This document shows, one piece after another, positions 24,117-32,852 of a stretch of 64,000 bases of DNA. The position numbers and the translations under genes are program-made. Position 1 is the stretch's first letter. Each line of letters begins with the position of its first letter. The notes under the pieces are model-generated. The model had not been told where the DNA came from. It saw only the letters and a program-made list of their open reading frames with translations, and did not search any database. Origin of the DNA: Actinomycetota bacterium (GTDB lineage Bacteria > Actinomycetota > Acidimicrobiia > Acidimicrobiales > Acidimicrobilacustridaceae); the NCBI GenBank assembly GCA_016185305.1, contig JACPNV010000040.1:1-64000 (forward strand), read 5' to 3'.

Positions 24117-24290
24117 GGGTCCAACTCTTCGTTTGCTCGGTGCGACTCTCGTCTTCGTTCTCGGTCTTGTTTGCCATCTCGCTCGCGTCGCGACGGTGTG
24201 GCCCTGCCCGGCTCGCGAATCTCTACACGATGCGGACGTGTCTCCACGATGTTGCGATGGCGAGCGGTGCGCCGGCCGAAGCCGGCAGGT

Positions 24291-25022
24291 TCAGCGCTCG
24301 GTGGGCGTGTCGGTGGCTGCCTCGGCAGGTTGCCCGGCTCGTTCCTCGACCGGAGCTTCGACGGGTCGGCCCGCCGTGACCCCATCAGTCGGGGTCCCCG
24401 CGCCGTTGTCAGACGGTGCCAGGCTCCGGTTGCGGCGACTTCCGTCGGTGTTGCTCGACCCGGACTTCTTCGACGTCGACGCGTGGTGCGCCTGGGCCTT
24501 CTTGTCGGGGGCGAGCACCATCGTCATGTTGCGTCCCTCGACGCCTTTGGGCATGACCTCGACTCTGCCGAGGTGAGAGACGACTTCCGCAACGTGGTCG
24601 AGGATCTTTCTGCCGAGCTCGGGGTGGTAGACCTCACGGCCCCGGAACATGATCGTGACCTTCACCTTGTGGCCTTCGGAGAGGAACTTCTCGACCTTCT
24701 TGGTCTTGGTGTCGAAGTCGCCCGACCCGATCTTGGGCCGGTACTTCATCTCCTTCAGGACCGTGGTGCTGCTCTTGCGCCGAGATTCGCGGGCTCGCTT
24801 GGCCGCTTGGTACTCGTAGTTGCCGTAGTTCATGATCCGGCACACGGGCGGATCGGCCTTGTCGGCCACCTCGACGAGGTCGAGGCTCTGCTCGCGTGCC
24901 ATGGTCAGTGCCTCGGGCAGGGGCCTGATGCCCAGTTGCGTGCCGTCTTCAGCGATGAGGCGAACCTCACGGGCGCGGATCCGGTCGTTGATCCGGGGTT
25001 TGTTGTTGCCGGGGGCAGCTAT
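24291..25022 (-). CDS. infC: translation initiation factor IF-3 with an AUA start
   Basis: This 243-residue IF-3 keeps the N-domain (NKPRINDRIRAREVRLIAED, about 7-26), the linker and the C-domain (VKVTIMFRGREVYHPELGRK, then EGRNMTMVLAP). A Ser/Thr/Pro/Ala-rich disordered tail of about 65 residues follows. The frame has no ATG, GTG or TTG before the conserved N-domain. An AUA at 25022 has AGGAG 9 bases upstream and starts the protein as IAAPGNNKPR. IF-3 rejects poor start codons, so rare starts on infC allow autoregulation (AUU in E. coli). An in-frame TGA lies three codons upstream, after a six-codon ORF. Confidence 0.9.
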   Translation of the reverse strand: MAAPGNNKPRINDRIRAREVRLIAEDGTQLGIRPLPEALTMAREQSLDLVEVADKADPPVCRIMNYGNYEYQAAKRARESRRKSSTTVLKEMKYRPKIGSGDFDTKTKKVEKFLSEGHKVKVTIMFRGREVYHPELGRKILDHVAEVVSHLGRVEVMPKGVEGRNMTMVLAPDKKAQAHHASTSKKSGSSNTDGSRRNRSLAPSDNGAGTPTDGVTAGRPVEAPVEERAGQPAEAATDTPTER

Positions 25023-25028
25023 CGCCCT

Positions 25029-25049
25029 TCACTCCTGGTCAATGCGCAT
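25029..25049 (-). promoter_or_regulatory. six-codon leader ORF before infC
   Basis: An ATG at 25049 with a strong AAAGGAG 3 bases upstream starts a mini-ORF (MRIDQE) ending in TGA at 25029, six bases before the infC AUA. It is in the same frame as infC. Ribosomes loaded here could reinitiate at the weak AUA, which would couple IF-3 synthesis to initiation fidelity. Alternatively, the ATG is the true infC start and the TGA is a mutation, an error or a readthrough site. Confidence 0.6.
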
Positions 25050-25102
25050 GTGCTCCTTTCGCGCTGGTGAACACGCCAGCCGAAGTCATTGAGGACGTCG
25101 TC

Positions 25103-25126
25103 CAAAACGAAACCGGCGGACGCCGG
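25103..25126 (-). terminator. terminator-like hairpin in the infC leader
   Basis: On the minus strand CCGGC-GTCC-GCCGG (25126-25113) forms a 5-bp GC stem with a 4-base loop and is followed by TTTCGTTTT (25112-25104). It lies about 80 bases upstream of infC and downstream of any promoter near the DUF1844 gene. This is the layout of an attenuator in an infC-rpmI-rplT leader. No antiterminator partner was identified by eye. Confidence 0.5.
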
Positions 25127-25348
25127 AAAGCCGACATCCGCCAGCGAGCACGCCGGAGCGTGCGGTGAGGCTTCGTCGACCCGGCGCACACCTCGGAGTG
25201 CCCGTGGTGGTGGCCGGGTGGGGGTTCACGACGGGCGCGACCCCACTTCCCTGAGTTGTGGGTCATGAGGGTAGCAGCCACCACGAGAGAACACGAAACG
25301 GCGGCGAGCTGTTTGTTCTCGACCCGCCGCGTGCCAGACTCCATCGCT

Positions 25349-25786
25349 ATGAGCAGCCTGTGGACCCCGGGGGGCGAAGTTCCCGTCAACCCCAAGCGCG
25401 TCGAACCCCAGACCGAACCTCGAGCCGCGACGCCGTCGGGTCCGGCGAGTGGCGGCGACGAGCTGTCGCTCGACGATCTCACCCCCGAGCAGCGCGAGCA
25501 GGCCAAAGAGATGATGGCGCAGATGGCCGAGGCCCAGCGCCAGATCGCGGCCACCCCGGCCAACCAGATCGTCGCCACCCACGCGGCAGGCCTGTACGAG
25601 CTGGCGGCCATCAAGCTCGGCCAGGAGCCGCCGATGCTCGACGACGCCCGCCTTGCCATCGACGGCTTGGCCGCGCTGATCGATGCCTGCGGCGACCGCC
25701 TCGGCGACGACGGCGCCCCCCTCCGCGACGCGGTGCGCAACCTCCAGATCGCCTTCGTGCAGATCAAAGAACGCGCCGGCTCGTGA
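25349..25786 (+). CDS. conserved DUF1844-like protein
   Basis: This 145-residue cytoplasmic protein is encoded divergently from infC. It has a variable N-terminus with MSSLWTPGGEVPVN, an acidic helical segment (LTPEQREQAKEMMAQMAEAQ) and a conserved C-terminal half (ATHAAGLYELAAIKLGQEPP and ARLAIDGLAALIDACGDRL) typical of DUF1844 proteins beside infC in actinobacteria. Function is unknown; the link with translation genes is by neighbourhood. ATG 25349 is chosen because the conserved MSSLWTPGGE begins there. The 326-base divergent gap holds only the infC leader elements listed separately. Confidence 0.75.
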   Translation: MSSLWTPGGEVPVNPKRVEPQTEPRAATPSGPASGGDELSLDDLTPEQREQAKEMMAQMAEAQRQIAATPANQIVATHAAGLYELAAIKLGQEPPMLDDARLAIDGLAALIDACGDRLGDDGAPLRDAVRNLQIAFVQIKERAGS

Positions 25787-25808
25787 GCGGGGTGAGCGAG
25801 GGCGGCGG

Positions 25809-26051
25809 TCAGCTCGCCGGCTGAACGCCGCTCGCCTCCCACCTCCCCAAGCGGCCCGGTACCACGATGAACAAGACGGTGGCGCCGTCGGCGATCGTGC
25901 GCGTGCCGTCGGCGATGGCGGTGCAGTGGAAGAAGTAGTCCGTGCCGTCGTCGGCTCGCACCGTGCCGAACCCCTTGTCGTCGTGGAACTCGGCCACGAT
26001 GCCGTGCCGCCGCAACGGCCATGTTCCACCGCGCGGTGCTGCGTCAGTCAC
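25809..26051 (-). CDS. small cold-shock-domain-like protein
   Basis: This 80-residue protein resembles a shortened cold-shock/OB-fold domain. GIVAEFHDDKGFGTVRADDG (about 17-36) corresponds to the RNP1 region, with the KGFG-x-V/I pattern, and DYFFHCTAI (about 38-46) to the RNP2 region. It should bind single-stranded nucleic acid. Start is GTG 26051, which overlaps the hisG TGA as GTGA; the pair is probably coupled. The tail (VVPGRLGRWEASGVQPAS) is not typical of CspA, so this may be a divergent subgroup. Confidence 0.8.
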   Translation of the reverse strand: MTDAAPRGGTWPLRRHGIVAEFHDDKGFGTVRADDGTDYFFHCTAIADGTRTIADGATVLFIVVPGRLGRWEASGVQPAS

Positions 26052-26923
26052 GAGACGATCTTGGAGATCGGCAGCTCGATGATGTCGGTGGCGCCGGCGT
26101 CTTTGAGCGCGGGGATCAGCGTGTTGATGCCGTCTTTGGCGACGACCGTCTCGACCGCGTACCCGACCCCGCCGTAGAGCTCGTTGACCGTGGGCGTCTT
26201 CATCGCCGGCAGCAGGTCGATGACCTTGTCGAGGTCCTCGGCGCTCACGTTCAGCTTCACCAGCACCTTGCCCCGCGCCACGAGCACACCTTCGAGCAGC
26301 GTGCGGATCTGGCGCATGGCGTGGGCCTTGCCCGGTTTCGCGCACGCCGCCTTGTTGGCGACGAGCTCGGTGTAGGACACGAGCATGGTGTCGATGATCT
26401 TCAGGCCCGCGGCCCGCAGCGCCCGGCCCGTCTCGGTGAGATCGACGACGCAGTCCACGATGTCGGGCACCTTGGCCTCGGTCGCCCCGTAGGAGAGACG
26501 GATGTCGGCCTCGACCCCTCGCTCGGCGAAGAAGCGGCGGGTCATGGCGGGGTACTCGCTCGAGACGCGGACACCCCTCGGCAGGTCGGCGACCGAGGCC
26601 CAGGGAGAGTCGCCCGCCACCGCGACGACGATGCGGACCGGCTGCGCGCTCACCTTCGAGTAGTTCAGCTCGCCGAGCGACTCCACATCGGCGCCCGACT
26701 CCTCGACCCAATCGCGACCGCCGATGCCCAGATCGAAGAGGCCGTCGGCGACATAGGTCGGGATCTCCTGGGGGCGGAGGATGCGCACCGACTCGATCCG
26801 CGGATCGTCGATGTGCGCCTTGTAGGCGACGCTCGAGTCGCGCAGCACCTTGAGATCGGCGGCCTCGAACAGCTCGAGGGTCATCTTCTCGAGCGATCCC
26901 TTGGGCAGGACCAACTTCAACAT
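26048..26923 (-). CDS. hisG: ATP phosphoribosyltransferase, long form
   Basis: This 291-residue enzyme starts histidine synthesis by joining ATP and PRPP. It begins LKLVLPKGSLEKMTLELFEA, has the PRPP loop region ELGIGGRDWVEE-like (DLGIGGRDWVEESGAD near 64-79), the catalytic VPDIVDCVVDLTETGRALRA (about 152-171) and the C-terminal regulatory domain (about 215-291) that binds histidine. The length identifies the HisZ-independent long form. Its position after ribH in a rib-his cluster is common in actinobacteria. It overlaps the cold-shock-like gene by four bases. Confidence 0.96.
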   Translation of the reverse strand: MLKLVLPKGSLEKMTLELFEAADLKVLRDSSVAYKAHIDDPRIESVRILRPQEIPTYVADGLFDLGIGGRDWVEESGADVESLGELNYSKVSAQPVRIVVAVAGDSPWASVADLPRGVRVSSEYPAMTRRFFAERGVEADIRLSYGATEAKVPDIVDCVVDLTETGRALRAAGLKIIDTMLVSYTELVANKAACAKPGKAHAMRQIRTLLEGVLVARGKVLVKLNVSAEDLDKVIDLLPAMKTPTVNELYGGVGYAVETVVAKDGINTLIPALKDAGATDIIELPISKIVS

Positions 26924-26941
26924 GGCCTGCCAACGTAGCCG

Positions 26942-27442
26942 TTACTGGTGCTCGCGGATGCGGCGGAGGAGGTCGGCCATCTCGACCGCCACGTGCGCGC
27001 ACTCACGCCCCACGTTGTGCCCTTCGGACTCGGGCTCGGACCGGGCCAGCGCCTGGTCGAGGTTCTCGGTCGTCAGCACGCCGAACGCGACCGGCACGCC
27101 GAGATCGAGCTGCACCCGCTGCACACCCTCGGCGCACTGCCCGGCGACGTACTCGAAGTGGGCTGTCTCGCCCCGGATGACCGCGCCCAACGTGATCACT
27201 GCATCCACCCGGCCGGTTGCCGCGTAGGCCCGGGCCGCCACGGGGATCTCGAACGCGCCCGGCACCCACGCCAGCTCGACGTCGTCGTCGCGCACGCCGA
27301 GCTTGGCCATGCCTTCGGCTGCGCCATCGAGGAGGCGATCGGTGATCAGGTCGTTGAACCGTCCGCACACCACCGCGATGTGCAGGCCCGACCCGTCGAG
27401 GTCGGTCGACGACGGGTTGGCCGAGCGGAAGTTGGTCGACAC
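26942..27442 (-). CDS. ribH: lumazine synthase
   Basis: This 166-residue enzyme condenses the aminouracil intermediate with 3,4-dihydroxybutanone phosphate to form lumazine. Key segments are VCGRFNDLITDRLLDGA (about 25-41, aromatic site), WVPGAFEIPVAARAYA (about 59-74), VITLGAVIRGETAHFEYVAG (about 82-101, phosphate site and catalytic His) and FGVLTTENLDQALAR. The proteins assemble as 60-subunit or smaller shells. GTG 27442 directly abuts the stop of the upstream TIGR03086 gene. It ends in TAA, one of few TAA stops in the window. Confidence 0.97.
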   Translation of the reverse strand: MSTNFRSANPSSTDLDGSGLHIAVVCGRFNDLITDRLLDGAAEGMAKLGVRDDDVELAWVPGAFEIPVAARAYAATGRVDAVITLGAVIRGETAHFEYVAGQCAEGVQRVQLDLGVPVAFGVLTTENLDQALARSEPESEGHNVGRECAHVAVEMADLLRRIREHQ

Positions 27443-28030
27443 TCAGACGGTCCGTCCCGCGAGCGCGTGCAGCTTGTCCTGTAGCGGGGCATCGTCGGGT
27501 ACCTCGGTGGCGAAGCCGAACGGGTTGCCTTCCTCGTTGCGCATCTCGTCGGCGATCATCGTCTGCGCCAACACGTACGCAGGCTCGAGGACAGCGGGGT
27601 CGAGGTCGGTCGGTTGCCCTGTGGCCCTGGCGATGTCGAGGGCGTGCACGGTCAGATCGAAGATGGCGAGGTCAAGGGCGGCCGCGCCCGGCATCTGGCC
27701 GAACGGCAGCGAGATCGTCTTCGCCAGCGCGGCCGGATCGCTGAACGCCTCGAACGCGGCGTTGGCCGACGCGCCGAAGCTCGCGGCCGGGTCATCACCG
27801 AGTTGATCGTCGGTGAGCAACGACACGAGCTCGTCGTCGGGGATGGCGCCCCGCTCGGCACAGGTCGCGAACAGCTTCCCGCCCCCGGTGATGTGGTTCA
27901 TGACGTCGCGGACGGTCCAGTCGTCGCACGCCGTCGGCAGATCGTGCTGGTCAGGCGTGACGTTGTGCACCACCCGGCTCGTCTCGTCCACGACGCGGCG
28001 CATCGTCGCGATGCTGTCGTTGCTCTCCAT
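27443..28030 (-). CDS. TIGR03086-type metal-binding DinB-like protein
   Basis: This 195-residue protein has the four-helix fold of mycothiol-dependent maleylpyruvate isomerase relatives. The signature is LPTACDDWTVRDVMNHITGG (about 31-50), whose C..W..H pattern includes the first metal ligand His, and DLAIFDLTVHALDIARATGQ (about 119-138), which supplies the other His ligands. The protein probably binds a divalent metal and may use a low-molecular-weight thiol. It is inserted between ribBA and ribH; no role in riboflavin synthesis is known. Confidence 0.8.
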   Translation of the reverse strand: MESNDSIATMRRVVDETSRVVHNVTPDQHDLPTACDDWTVRDVMNHITGGGKLFATCAERGAIPDDELVSLLTDDQLGDDPAASFGASANAAFEAFSDPAALAKTISLPFGQMPGAAALDLAIFDLTVHALDIARATGQPTDLDPAVLEPAYVLAQTMIADEMRNEEGNPFGFATEVPDDAPLQDKLHALAGRTV

Positions 28031-28099
28031 CGTTCCGTTCCCTCCAGGTTCTGGTTGCCATCATTCGCTCCCGACCCGCGGCACGGATCATCGCTGCCG

Positions 28100-29368
28100 T
28101 TACAACACATCGTCGAGGCCCTCGAGGAGGTGGCCCATCCGCTCACGCTTGGTGCGAAGGTACTTGATGTTCTCGGGGTTCGGCACCGACTCGAGCGGCA
28201 CGCGGCCGCTGATCTCGAGGCCGTAGCCTTCGAGGCCGCCGTACTTGGCCGGGTTGTTGGTCATCAGGCGCATGGTGGTGATGCCGAGGTCGACGAGGAT
28301 CTGCGAACCGATGCCGTACTCGCGGCTGTCGACCGGCAGGCCGAGCTCGACGTTGGCGTCGACGGTGTCGTGCCCTTCGTCTTGCAGGCGGTAGGCGCGG
28401 ATCTTGTGCCCGATGCCGATGCCCCTGCCCTCGTGGCCGCGCAGGTAGACGACCACGCCGAGGCCCTCGTGCGCGACCCGCTTCATCGCCGCGTCGAGCT
28501 GCTCGCCGCAGTCGCAGCGGAGCGAGCCGAACACATCGCCGGTCAGGCACTCGCTGTGCACGCGCACGAGCACGTCGTCCTCGCCCTGCACGGCGCCCTT
28601 CACGAGGGCGATGTGCTGCTCGCCGTCGAGCACGCTCTCATAGACGTAGGCGTCGAAGTCGCCCCACTCGGTCGGGATGCGCGCTTCGGAGACGCGCTTG
28701 ACGAGCTTCTCGGTCTGGCGCCGGTAGCGGATGAGCTCGGCGATGCTGATCATCAACAGGTCGTGCTCTTCGCAGAACTTCACGAGATCGGGCACCCGCG
28801 CCATGGTGCCGTCGTCGTTCACGATCTCGCACAGCACCCCCGCGGGGTAGAGGCCGGCCATGCGGGCGAGATCGACCGCGGCTTCCGTGTGCCCGGCCCG
28901 CTTGAGCACGCCACCGTCGCTGTAGCGCAGCGGGAAGATGTGACCAGGGCGGGCGAGATCGCCCGCGCGCGTGGCCGGGTCGATGAGGGCCAAGATGGTG
29001 GCGGCCCGGTCGGCAGCCGAGATGCCGGTGGTGGTGCCGTGCCGGTAGTCGACGGAGTAGGTGAACGCGGTGCGCTGCGACTCGGTGTTGTCGCGGACCA
29101 TCAGCGGGATGTCGAGCTCGTCGAGGCGATCGCCGGTGAGCGGCGTGCAGATCACACCGGACGTGTGGCGGACGAAGAACGCGATGTTCTCGGCCGTTGC
29201 GGCCTCGGCCGCCATGATGAGGTCGCCCTCGTTCTCGCGGTCTTCGTCGTCGACCACGACGATGGTCTCGCCCCGGGAGATGGCGGCGACCGCGTCGGGC
29301 ACCGACGCGAACCTGTCCTTGTAGTCGGACCGAATGCTGCTCACGGGTTTCATCCTCCGGTCGTTCAT
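28100..29368 (-). CDS. ribBA: bifunctional DHBP synthase / GTP cyclohydrolase II
   Basis: This 422-residue fusion supplies both precursors of lumazine. Residues about 1-215 are 3,4-dihydroxybutanone-4-phosphate synthase: [20 protein letters not shown] and [10 protein letters not shown] carry the acidic metal site, and [16 protein letters not shown] follows. Residues about 220-420 are GTP cyclohydrolase II, with [20 protein letters not shown] holding the three zinc Cys and [19 protein letters not shown] the GTP site. ATG 29368 overlaps the ribE stop (ATGA); an internal ATG five codons later is possible. Confidence 0.97.
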   Translation of the reverse strand: MNDRRMKPVSSIRSDYKDRFASVPDAVAAISRGETIVVVDDEDRENEGDLIMAAEAATAENIAFFVRHTSGVICTPLTGDRLDELDIPLMVRDNTESQRTAFTYSVDYRHGTTTGISAADRAATILALIDPATRAGDLARPGHIFPLRYSDGGVLKRAGHTEAAVDLARMAGLYPAGVLCEIVNDDGTMARVPDLVKFCEEHDLLMISIAELIRYRRQTEKLVKRVSEARIPTEWGDFDAYVYESVLDGEQHIALVKGAVQGEDDVLVRVHSECLTGDVFGSLRCDCGEQLDAAMKRVAHEGLGVVVYLRGHEGRGIGIGHKIRAYRLQDEGHDTVDANVELGLPVDSREYGIGSQILVDLGITTMRLMTNNPAKYGGLEGYGLEISGRVPLESVPNPENIKYLRTKRERMGHLLEGLDDVL

Positions 29369-30018
29369 TCTTCCGTCTCCTGACCCTCGGCACCGAAACG
29401 GGGCGCGAGCAGCTTCTCGGTGTACTTGGCGATGATGTCGACTTCGAGGTTGACGCGATCGCCCGGACCCTTGAGCCCGAGCGTCGTGACGTGCTCGGTG
29501 TGCGGGATGAGCGCGACGGTGAAGCCGTCGTCGCGCGGGTCGACGACCGTGAGGCTCACGCCGTCGACGGTGATCGATCCCTTCTCGACGATGTAGCGGG
29601 TGAGCGCCTCCGGCATGCGCACCCGGAGGTCGGGGGCCGGATCGACGATCTCGCCGACCGCATCGACGTGGCCTTGCACGAGGTGACCGCCGAGCCGGTC
29701 GTCGAGGCGAACCGGCCGCTCGAGGTTGACCGGGCTGCCCGGCTGCAGATCGCCCAAGCATGTGCGGGCGAACGTTTCGTCAGTGACGTCCGCGCAGAAC
29801 CCTGACCCGGGCGGGCATCCCGCCCGCTCGCGCTCCTCTGCACGGCGGCCGCCCTCGTCGGGCTGGCTCCAGATGTCGACCACCGTCAGGCAGCAGCCGT
29901 TGACCGCGATCGAGTCGCCGAGGCCCGAGCCCTCCAACACGCGTGTGGCGCTGATGCGGAGCTTCGATCCGTCACGTGACGCAACCGTGCCGAGCTCTTC
30001 GACGATCCCGGTGAACAT
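29365..30018 (-). CDS. ribE: riboflavin synthase alpha chain with an internal insertion
   Basis: This 217-residue enzyme dismutates two lumazines into riboflavin. It begins [14 protein letters not shown], the invariant N-terminus, and has both beta-barrel repeats, with [11 protein letters not shown] in the first and [16 protein letters not shown] in the second; [20 protein letters not shown] separates them. Between LTVVDI and [13 protein letters not shown] lie about 23 extra residues ([20 protein letters not shown] and following), not usual in the family. This insert contains a perfect 8-bp inverted repeat at 29808-29826. ATG 30018 follows the ribD stop by one base. Confidence 0.93.
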   Translation of the reverse strand: MFTGIVEELGTVASRDGSKLRISATRVLEGSGLGDSIAVNGCCLTVVDIWSQPDEGGRRAEERERAGCPPGSGFCADVTDETFARTCLGDLQPGSPVNLERPVRLDDRLGGHLVQGHVDAVGEIVDPAPDLRVRMPEALTRYIVEKGSITVDGVSLTVVDPRDDGFTVALIPHTEHVTTLGLKGPGDRVNLEVDIIAKYTEKLLAPRFGAEGQETEE

Positions 30019-30019
30019 C

Positions 30020-31228
30020 TCAGGTTCCCTCTTCTCGCTCGTCGGCTCGTGGAACGAGATCGATGCGCACGTCGGCGCCCAGCGGCCGCGGGAAGCCGTC
30101 GAAGCGGCCCCGCCACACATCGGTGATCGAACCCGCGCCGGGCCCGGTGAACAACGGGGTTGCATCGTCGCCACCGAACAGTGCGGGCGCCAGGTAGATG
30201 ACGTATCGATCGACGAGCCCGGCCGCATGGAAGTCGTGCGCGACCGACGCACCACCCTCGATCATGAGCTGCACGATGCCCCGCTCCCCCAGGTCGTCGA
30301 GCGCCGCGCCGAGGTCGCCGGACACCTCCAGGCAGGGATGCACCTTGGCACTGGCGCCGGCCGTGCCGAGCACGACCCGGATCGGTTCCACGACCGGCCC
30401 GTAGGTGTCGGCTTCGTCGAGCGGGAGGCGCACGGTCAGCGCGGGGTCGTCGGCTCGCACCGTGCCCGCGCCGGCGAGGATCGCATCGCTGTCGGCCCGC
30501 AGGCGGTGGGCATCGAGCCGGGCCTCGTCGCCGGTGATCCACCGGCTCGTCCCGTCAGGTGCAGCCGTACGCCCGTCGACGGTGGCGGCCAGCTTGAGGA
30601 CCACGTATGGCCGGCCGGTGCGGCGGTGCGCGAGGTAGGGCGCGAGCTGTGCTTCGATGACCGGTGCCATCACACCGGTCGTGACCTCGACACCGGCCGC
30701 TTCGAGCTTGGCGATCCCCGCTCCCGCCACCTTCGGGTCGGGGTCTTGCAGACCGATGACGACCCGCCGGATGCCGGCTTCGATCACGGCGTCCGCGCAC
30801 GGGGGCGTCTGGCCGAAGTGCGCGCACGGCTCGAGCGTGACGTAGAGGGTTGCGCCGGCGGCCAGCGCGCCCGCGGCCAGGAGCGCCACGATCTCGGCGT
30901 GAGGACCGGCCGCGCCCTGCGTCGAGCCGGCGAAGGCTCCCTCGGGACAGCCGGGGCTCGATCGATGCCCGAGCGGGAGCGCAGATCCGAACCGGCTGAT
31001 GGCAGCGGGCAAAGGCAGCTCGGACGCCCTCGTCGCCACTGCGCCGGGCACGACCACCGCACCGACCCATGGCCGCGGCGCGACCGATCGCCGCGAGCGC
31101 CACGCCTCGTGGATGGCGAGGCTCATCCACAGCCGATCCTCGGGCCGCTGGCCGGCCTCGCGCGCCAGCTTCGCTCGGACCAGTGATTCGATGCTGCTCG
31201 GCTCGATGCCGCGGTCGGGTTCGCTCAT
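30020..31228 (-). CDS. ribD: bifunctional riboflavin deaminase/reductase RibD
   Basis: This 402-residue enzyme deaminates, then reduces, the pyrimidine intermediate. The deaminase domain has GPHAEIVAL (zinc His and catalytic Glu, about 114-122) and TLEPCAHFGQTPPCADAVIE with the two zinc Cys. The reductase domain begins near 185 (PYVVLKLAATVDGRTAAPDG) and includes SRWITGDEARLDAHRLRADS and LMIEGGASVAHDF. Between PWVGAVVV and GPHAEI the usual short loop is replaced by about 45 residues (through PAAISRFGSALPLGHRSSPG) that contain an imperfect inverted repeat (30946-30980). ATG 31228 is the first start with a typical context. Confidence 0.93.
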   Translation of the reverse strand: MSEPDRGIEPSSIESLVRAKLAREAGQRPEDRLWMSLAIHEAWRSRRSVAPRPWVGAVVVPGAVATRASELPLPAAISRFGSALPLGHRSSPGCPEGAFAGSTQGAAGPHAEIVALLAAGALAAGATLYVTLEPCAHFGQTPPCADAVIEAGIRRVVIGLQDPDPKVAGAGIAKLEAAGVEVTTGVMAPVIEAQLAPYLAHRRTGRPYVVLKLAATVDGRTAAPDGTSRWITGDEARLDAHRLRADSDAILAGAGTVRADDPALTVRLPLDEADTYGPVVEPIRVVLGTAGASAKVHPCLEVSGDLGAALDDLGERGIVQLMIEGGASVAHDFHAAGLVDRYVIYLAPALFGGDDATPLFTGPGAGSITDVWRGRFDGFPRPLGADVRIDLVPRADEREEGT

Positions 31229-31446
31229 GGCGGGGCGCGCTGGTGCTTGCACTGCCGGCTCTGGTGCTCGCCTCCGTGGGACCGGTTGCTTGGCTGGCCG
31301 GCGCAGGTGGTCGAATCCGTCACGACAGTTTTGGATTTCGACCAGCATACGCGATCGACGGCGAGAAGGGAAGAGGGCGAACCCGGCGGCGCTGGTCCGG
31401 CAACGCCCGATCGGTCCGAGAGGCCTGGTTGCGGCATACTTCGTGC

Positions 31447-32370
31447 GTGCCTGGCCGCGTGCTCGCCTCCGTTGTCGCCGCGGTGGCCCTCGCGACGGCC
31501 GCGGGCGTGACCGCGGCGTCGACCGCCGAGGCCGGCCAACCCCGCGAGCGGGTGGTGCAACAACAGACCGCCGACCGCCCCCGGGTGCTGTTCATCCGCG
31601 GCGGCAAGGGCACGGCCGGAACGAACTCCGCGGGACCAGACGACCGCGAGCTCTCCGACATCGCCGACCTCGACAGCTCGGGCAAGGGCTACGGGCTCTG
31701 GGCGAAGTCGCTGGTGGACGCGGGCTATGACGTCTCGCAGCTCGACGAGACGGGAACGCTGCAGAACAAGATCAAGGTCGACCTGAACGCCGCGGAGCTC
31801 TCGCAGTACAAGGTCGTGATCTTCGGGTCGAACAACGCGACCTACACCGCCGCCGATGCCGCTGCCGTGTCTGCCTACGTCAAAGGTGGCGGTGGCGTCC
31901 TCTTCATGAGCGACCTGAACTGGGGCACGGGCTACGACGTCGCCCCCGGCTCCGACAACGCCCTGATGGCGCCGTTCGGCATCCAGATGCAGCAGGACAA
32001 CGGCGCCATCCCCGACAAGGTGACGACAGCTGAGTTCACGACGACGGGCCATCCGGCGCTTGCCGGTGTCTCGAGCATCGTCGGTATCGGCACGTCGGCG
32101 TGCACGATCACCGGCTTCTCCGACCCGGCCTTCCGGGCCACGGTGCTGATCCGCTACATCACCCCGGTGCAGACCGCCGAGAGCAACGGCCAGAGGACCC
32201 TACGACAGCCGACTGGCAACGACGGCGCGCTGGTCGTGTGGGAGCCGTCGAGGGGTCGGGGCGCCTGCTTGTTCGACCGCGACCCGTTCTTCAACAACGC
32301 GCTCGCCCAGGAGAGCCACCAGCGGCTCGCCCTCAACCTCGTCAACTGGCTGGCCGGCCAAGCGGGCTGA
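31447..32370 (+). CDS. secreted GATase/ThuA-like fold protein
   Basis: This 307-residue protein has a signal peptide (VLASVVAAVALATAAGVTAA, about 5-24) and no lipobox. The mature part starts with PRVLFIRGGKGTAGTNSAG and continues with a Rossmann-like pattern: YGLWAKSLVDAGYDVSQLD, ELSQYKVVIFGSNNATY, and AAAVSAYVKGGGGVLFMSDL, as in ThuA-like and class I amidotransferase folds. The end reads DRDPFFNNALAQESHQRLAL. A catalytic Cys-His pair is not evident, so it may bind sugar or another protein. Start GTG 31447. It is divergent from ribD, with a 218-base gap in which I saw no FMN riboswitch. Confidence 0.65.
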   Translation: MPGRVLASVVAAVALATAAGVTAASTAEAGQPRERVVQQQTADRPRVLFIRGGKGTAGTNSAGPDDRELSDIADLDSSGKGYGLWAKSLVDAGYDVSQLDETGTLQNKIKVDLNAAELSQYKVVIFGSNNATYTAADAAAVSAYVKGGGGVLFMSDLNWGTGYDVAPGSDNALMAPFGIQMQQDNGAIPDKVTTAEFTTTGHPALAGVSSIVGIGTSACTITGFSDPAFRATVLIRYITPVQTAESNGQRTLRQPTGNDGALVVWEPSRGRGACLFDRDPFFNNALAQESHQRLALNLVNWLAGQAG

Positions 32371-32378
32371 ACCGCCGG

Positions 32379-32852
32379 TCAATGGCTGGTGGGCGTGCCG
32401 TGCATCAGGCGCAGCGCGTGGGGCAAGACGTCGAGGACGGCTTCGAGGCACTCGATGGCGCCGGCCGTCGAGCCCGGCGTGTTGAGGATGAGCGCCCGCC
32501 CGCGCGTCCCGGCCAGACCCCGCGACAGCCGGCCAAGCGGGTTCACCATCCGCATCGCCTCGGCGAGGCCGGGCGCCTCGCGATCGAGGATGATCTTGGT
32601 GCCCTCGGGCGTCAGGTCGCGTGGACCGAACCCCGTCCCCCCGGTGGTGACGATGAGCCCGGCGAAGTCGCGGGCGAGCTCGGCCAGCGCCTCACCGACG
32701 TTCTCGCGACCGTCGGCCACGACCTGCTGGTCGACGACATCGAAGCCGGCTGCGGTCAACCGCTCCACGAGTGCGCGCCCCGACGTGTCGTCGCGCGTGC
32801 CCTCGATGACGCCGTCGGACACGGTGAGCACCTTGGCTTCGAGATCGGTCAT
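32379..32852 (-). CDS. MogA/MoaB-family molybdopterin protein
   Basis: This 157-residue protein has the MoCF-binding fold: KVLTVSDGVIEGTRDDTSGR (about 7-26), IVTTGGTGFGPRDLTPEGTK (about 67-86, the T-T-G-G-T-G loop with GPRD) and the late NTPGSTAGAIECLEAVLDVL. Members adenylate molybdopterin before metal insertion. A link with mobA at 747-1343 is functional, not positional. ATG 32852 overlaps the rsmB stop as ATGA, so the gene belongs to the def-fmt-rsmB transcript. Confidence 0.9.
   Translation of the reverse strand: MTDLEAKVLTVSDGVIEGTRDDTSGRALVERLTAAGFDVVDQQVVADGRENVGEALAELARDFAGLIVTTGGTGFGPRDLTPEGTKIILDREAPGLAEAMRMVNPLGRLSRGLAGTRGRALILNTPGSTAGAIECLEAVLDVLPHALRLMHGTPTSH

Noticed and set aside
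31229-31446. FMN riboswitch upstream of ribD.
   Set aside because: The conserved RFN core pattern was not found by eye on the ribD strand in this gap.
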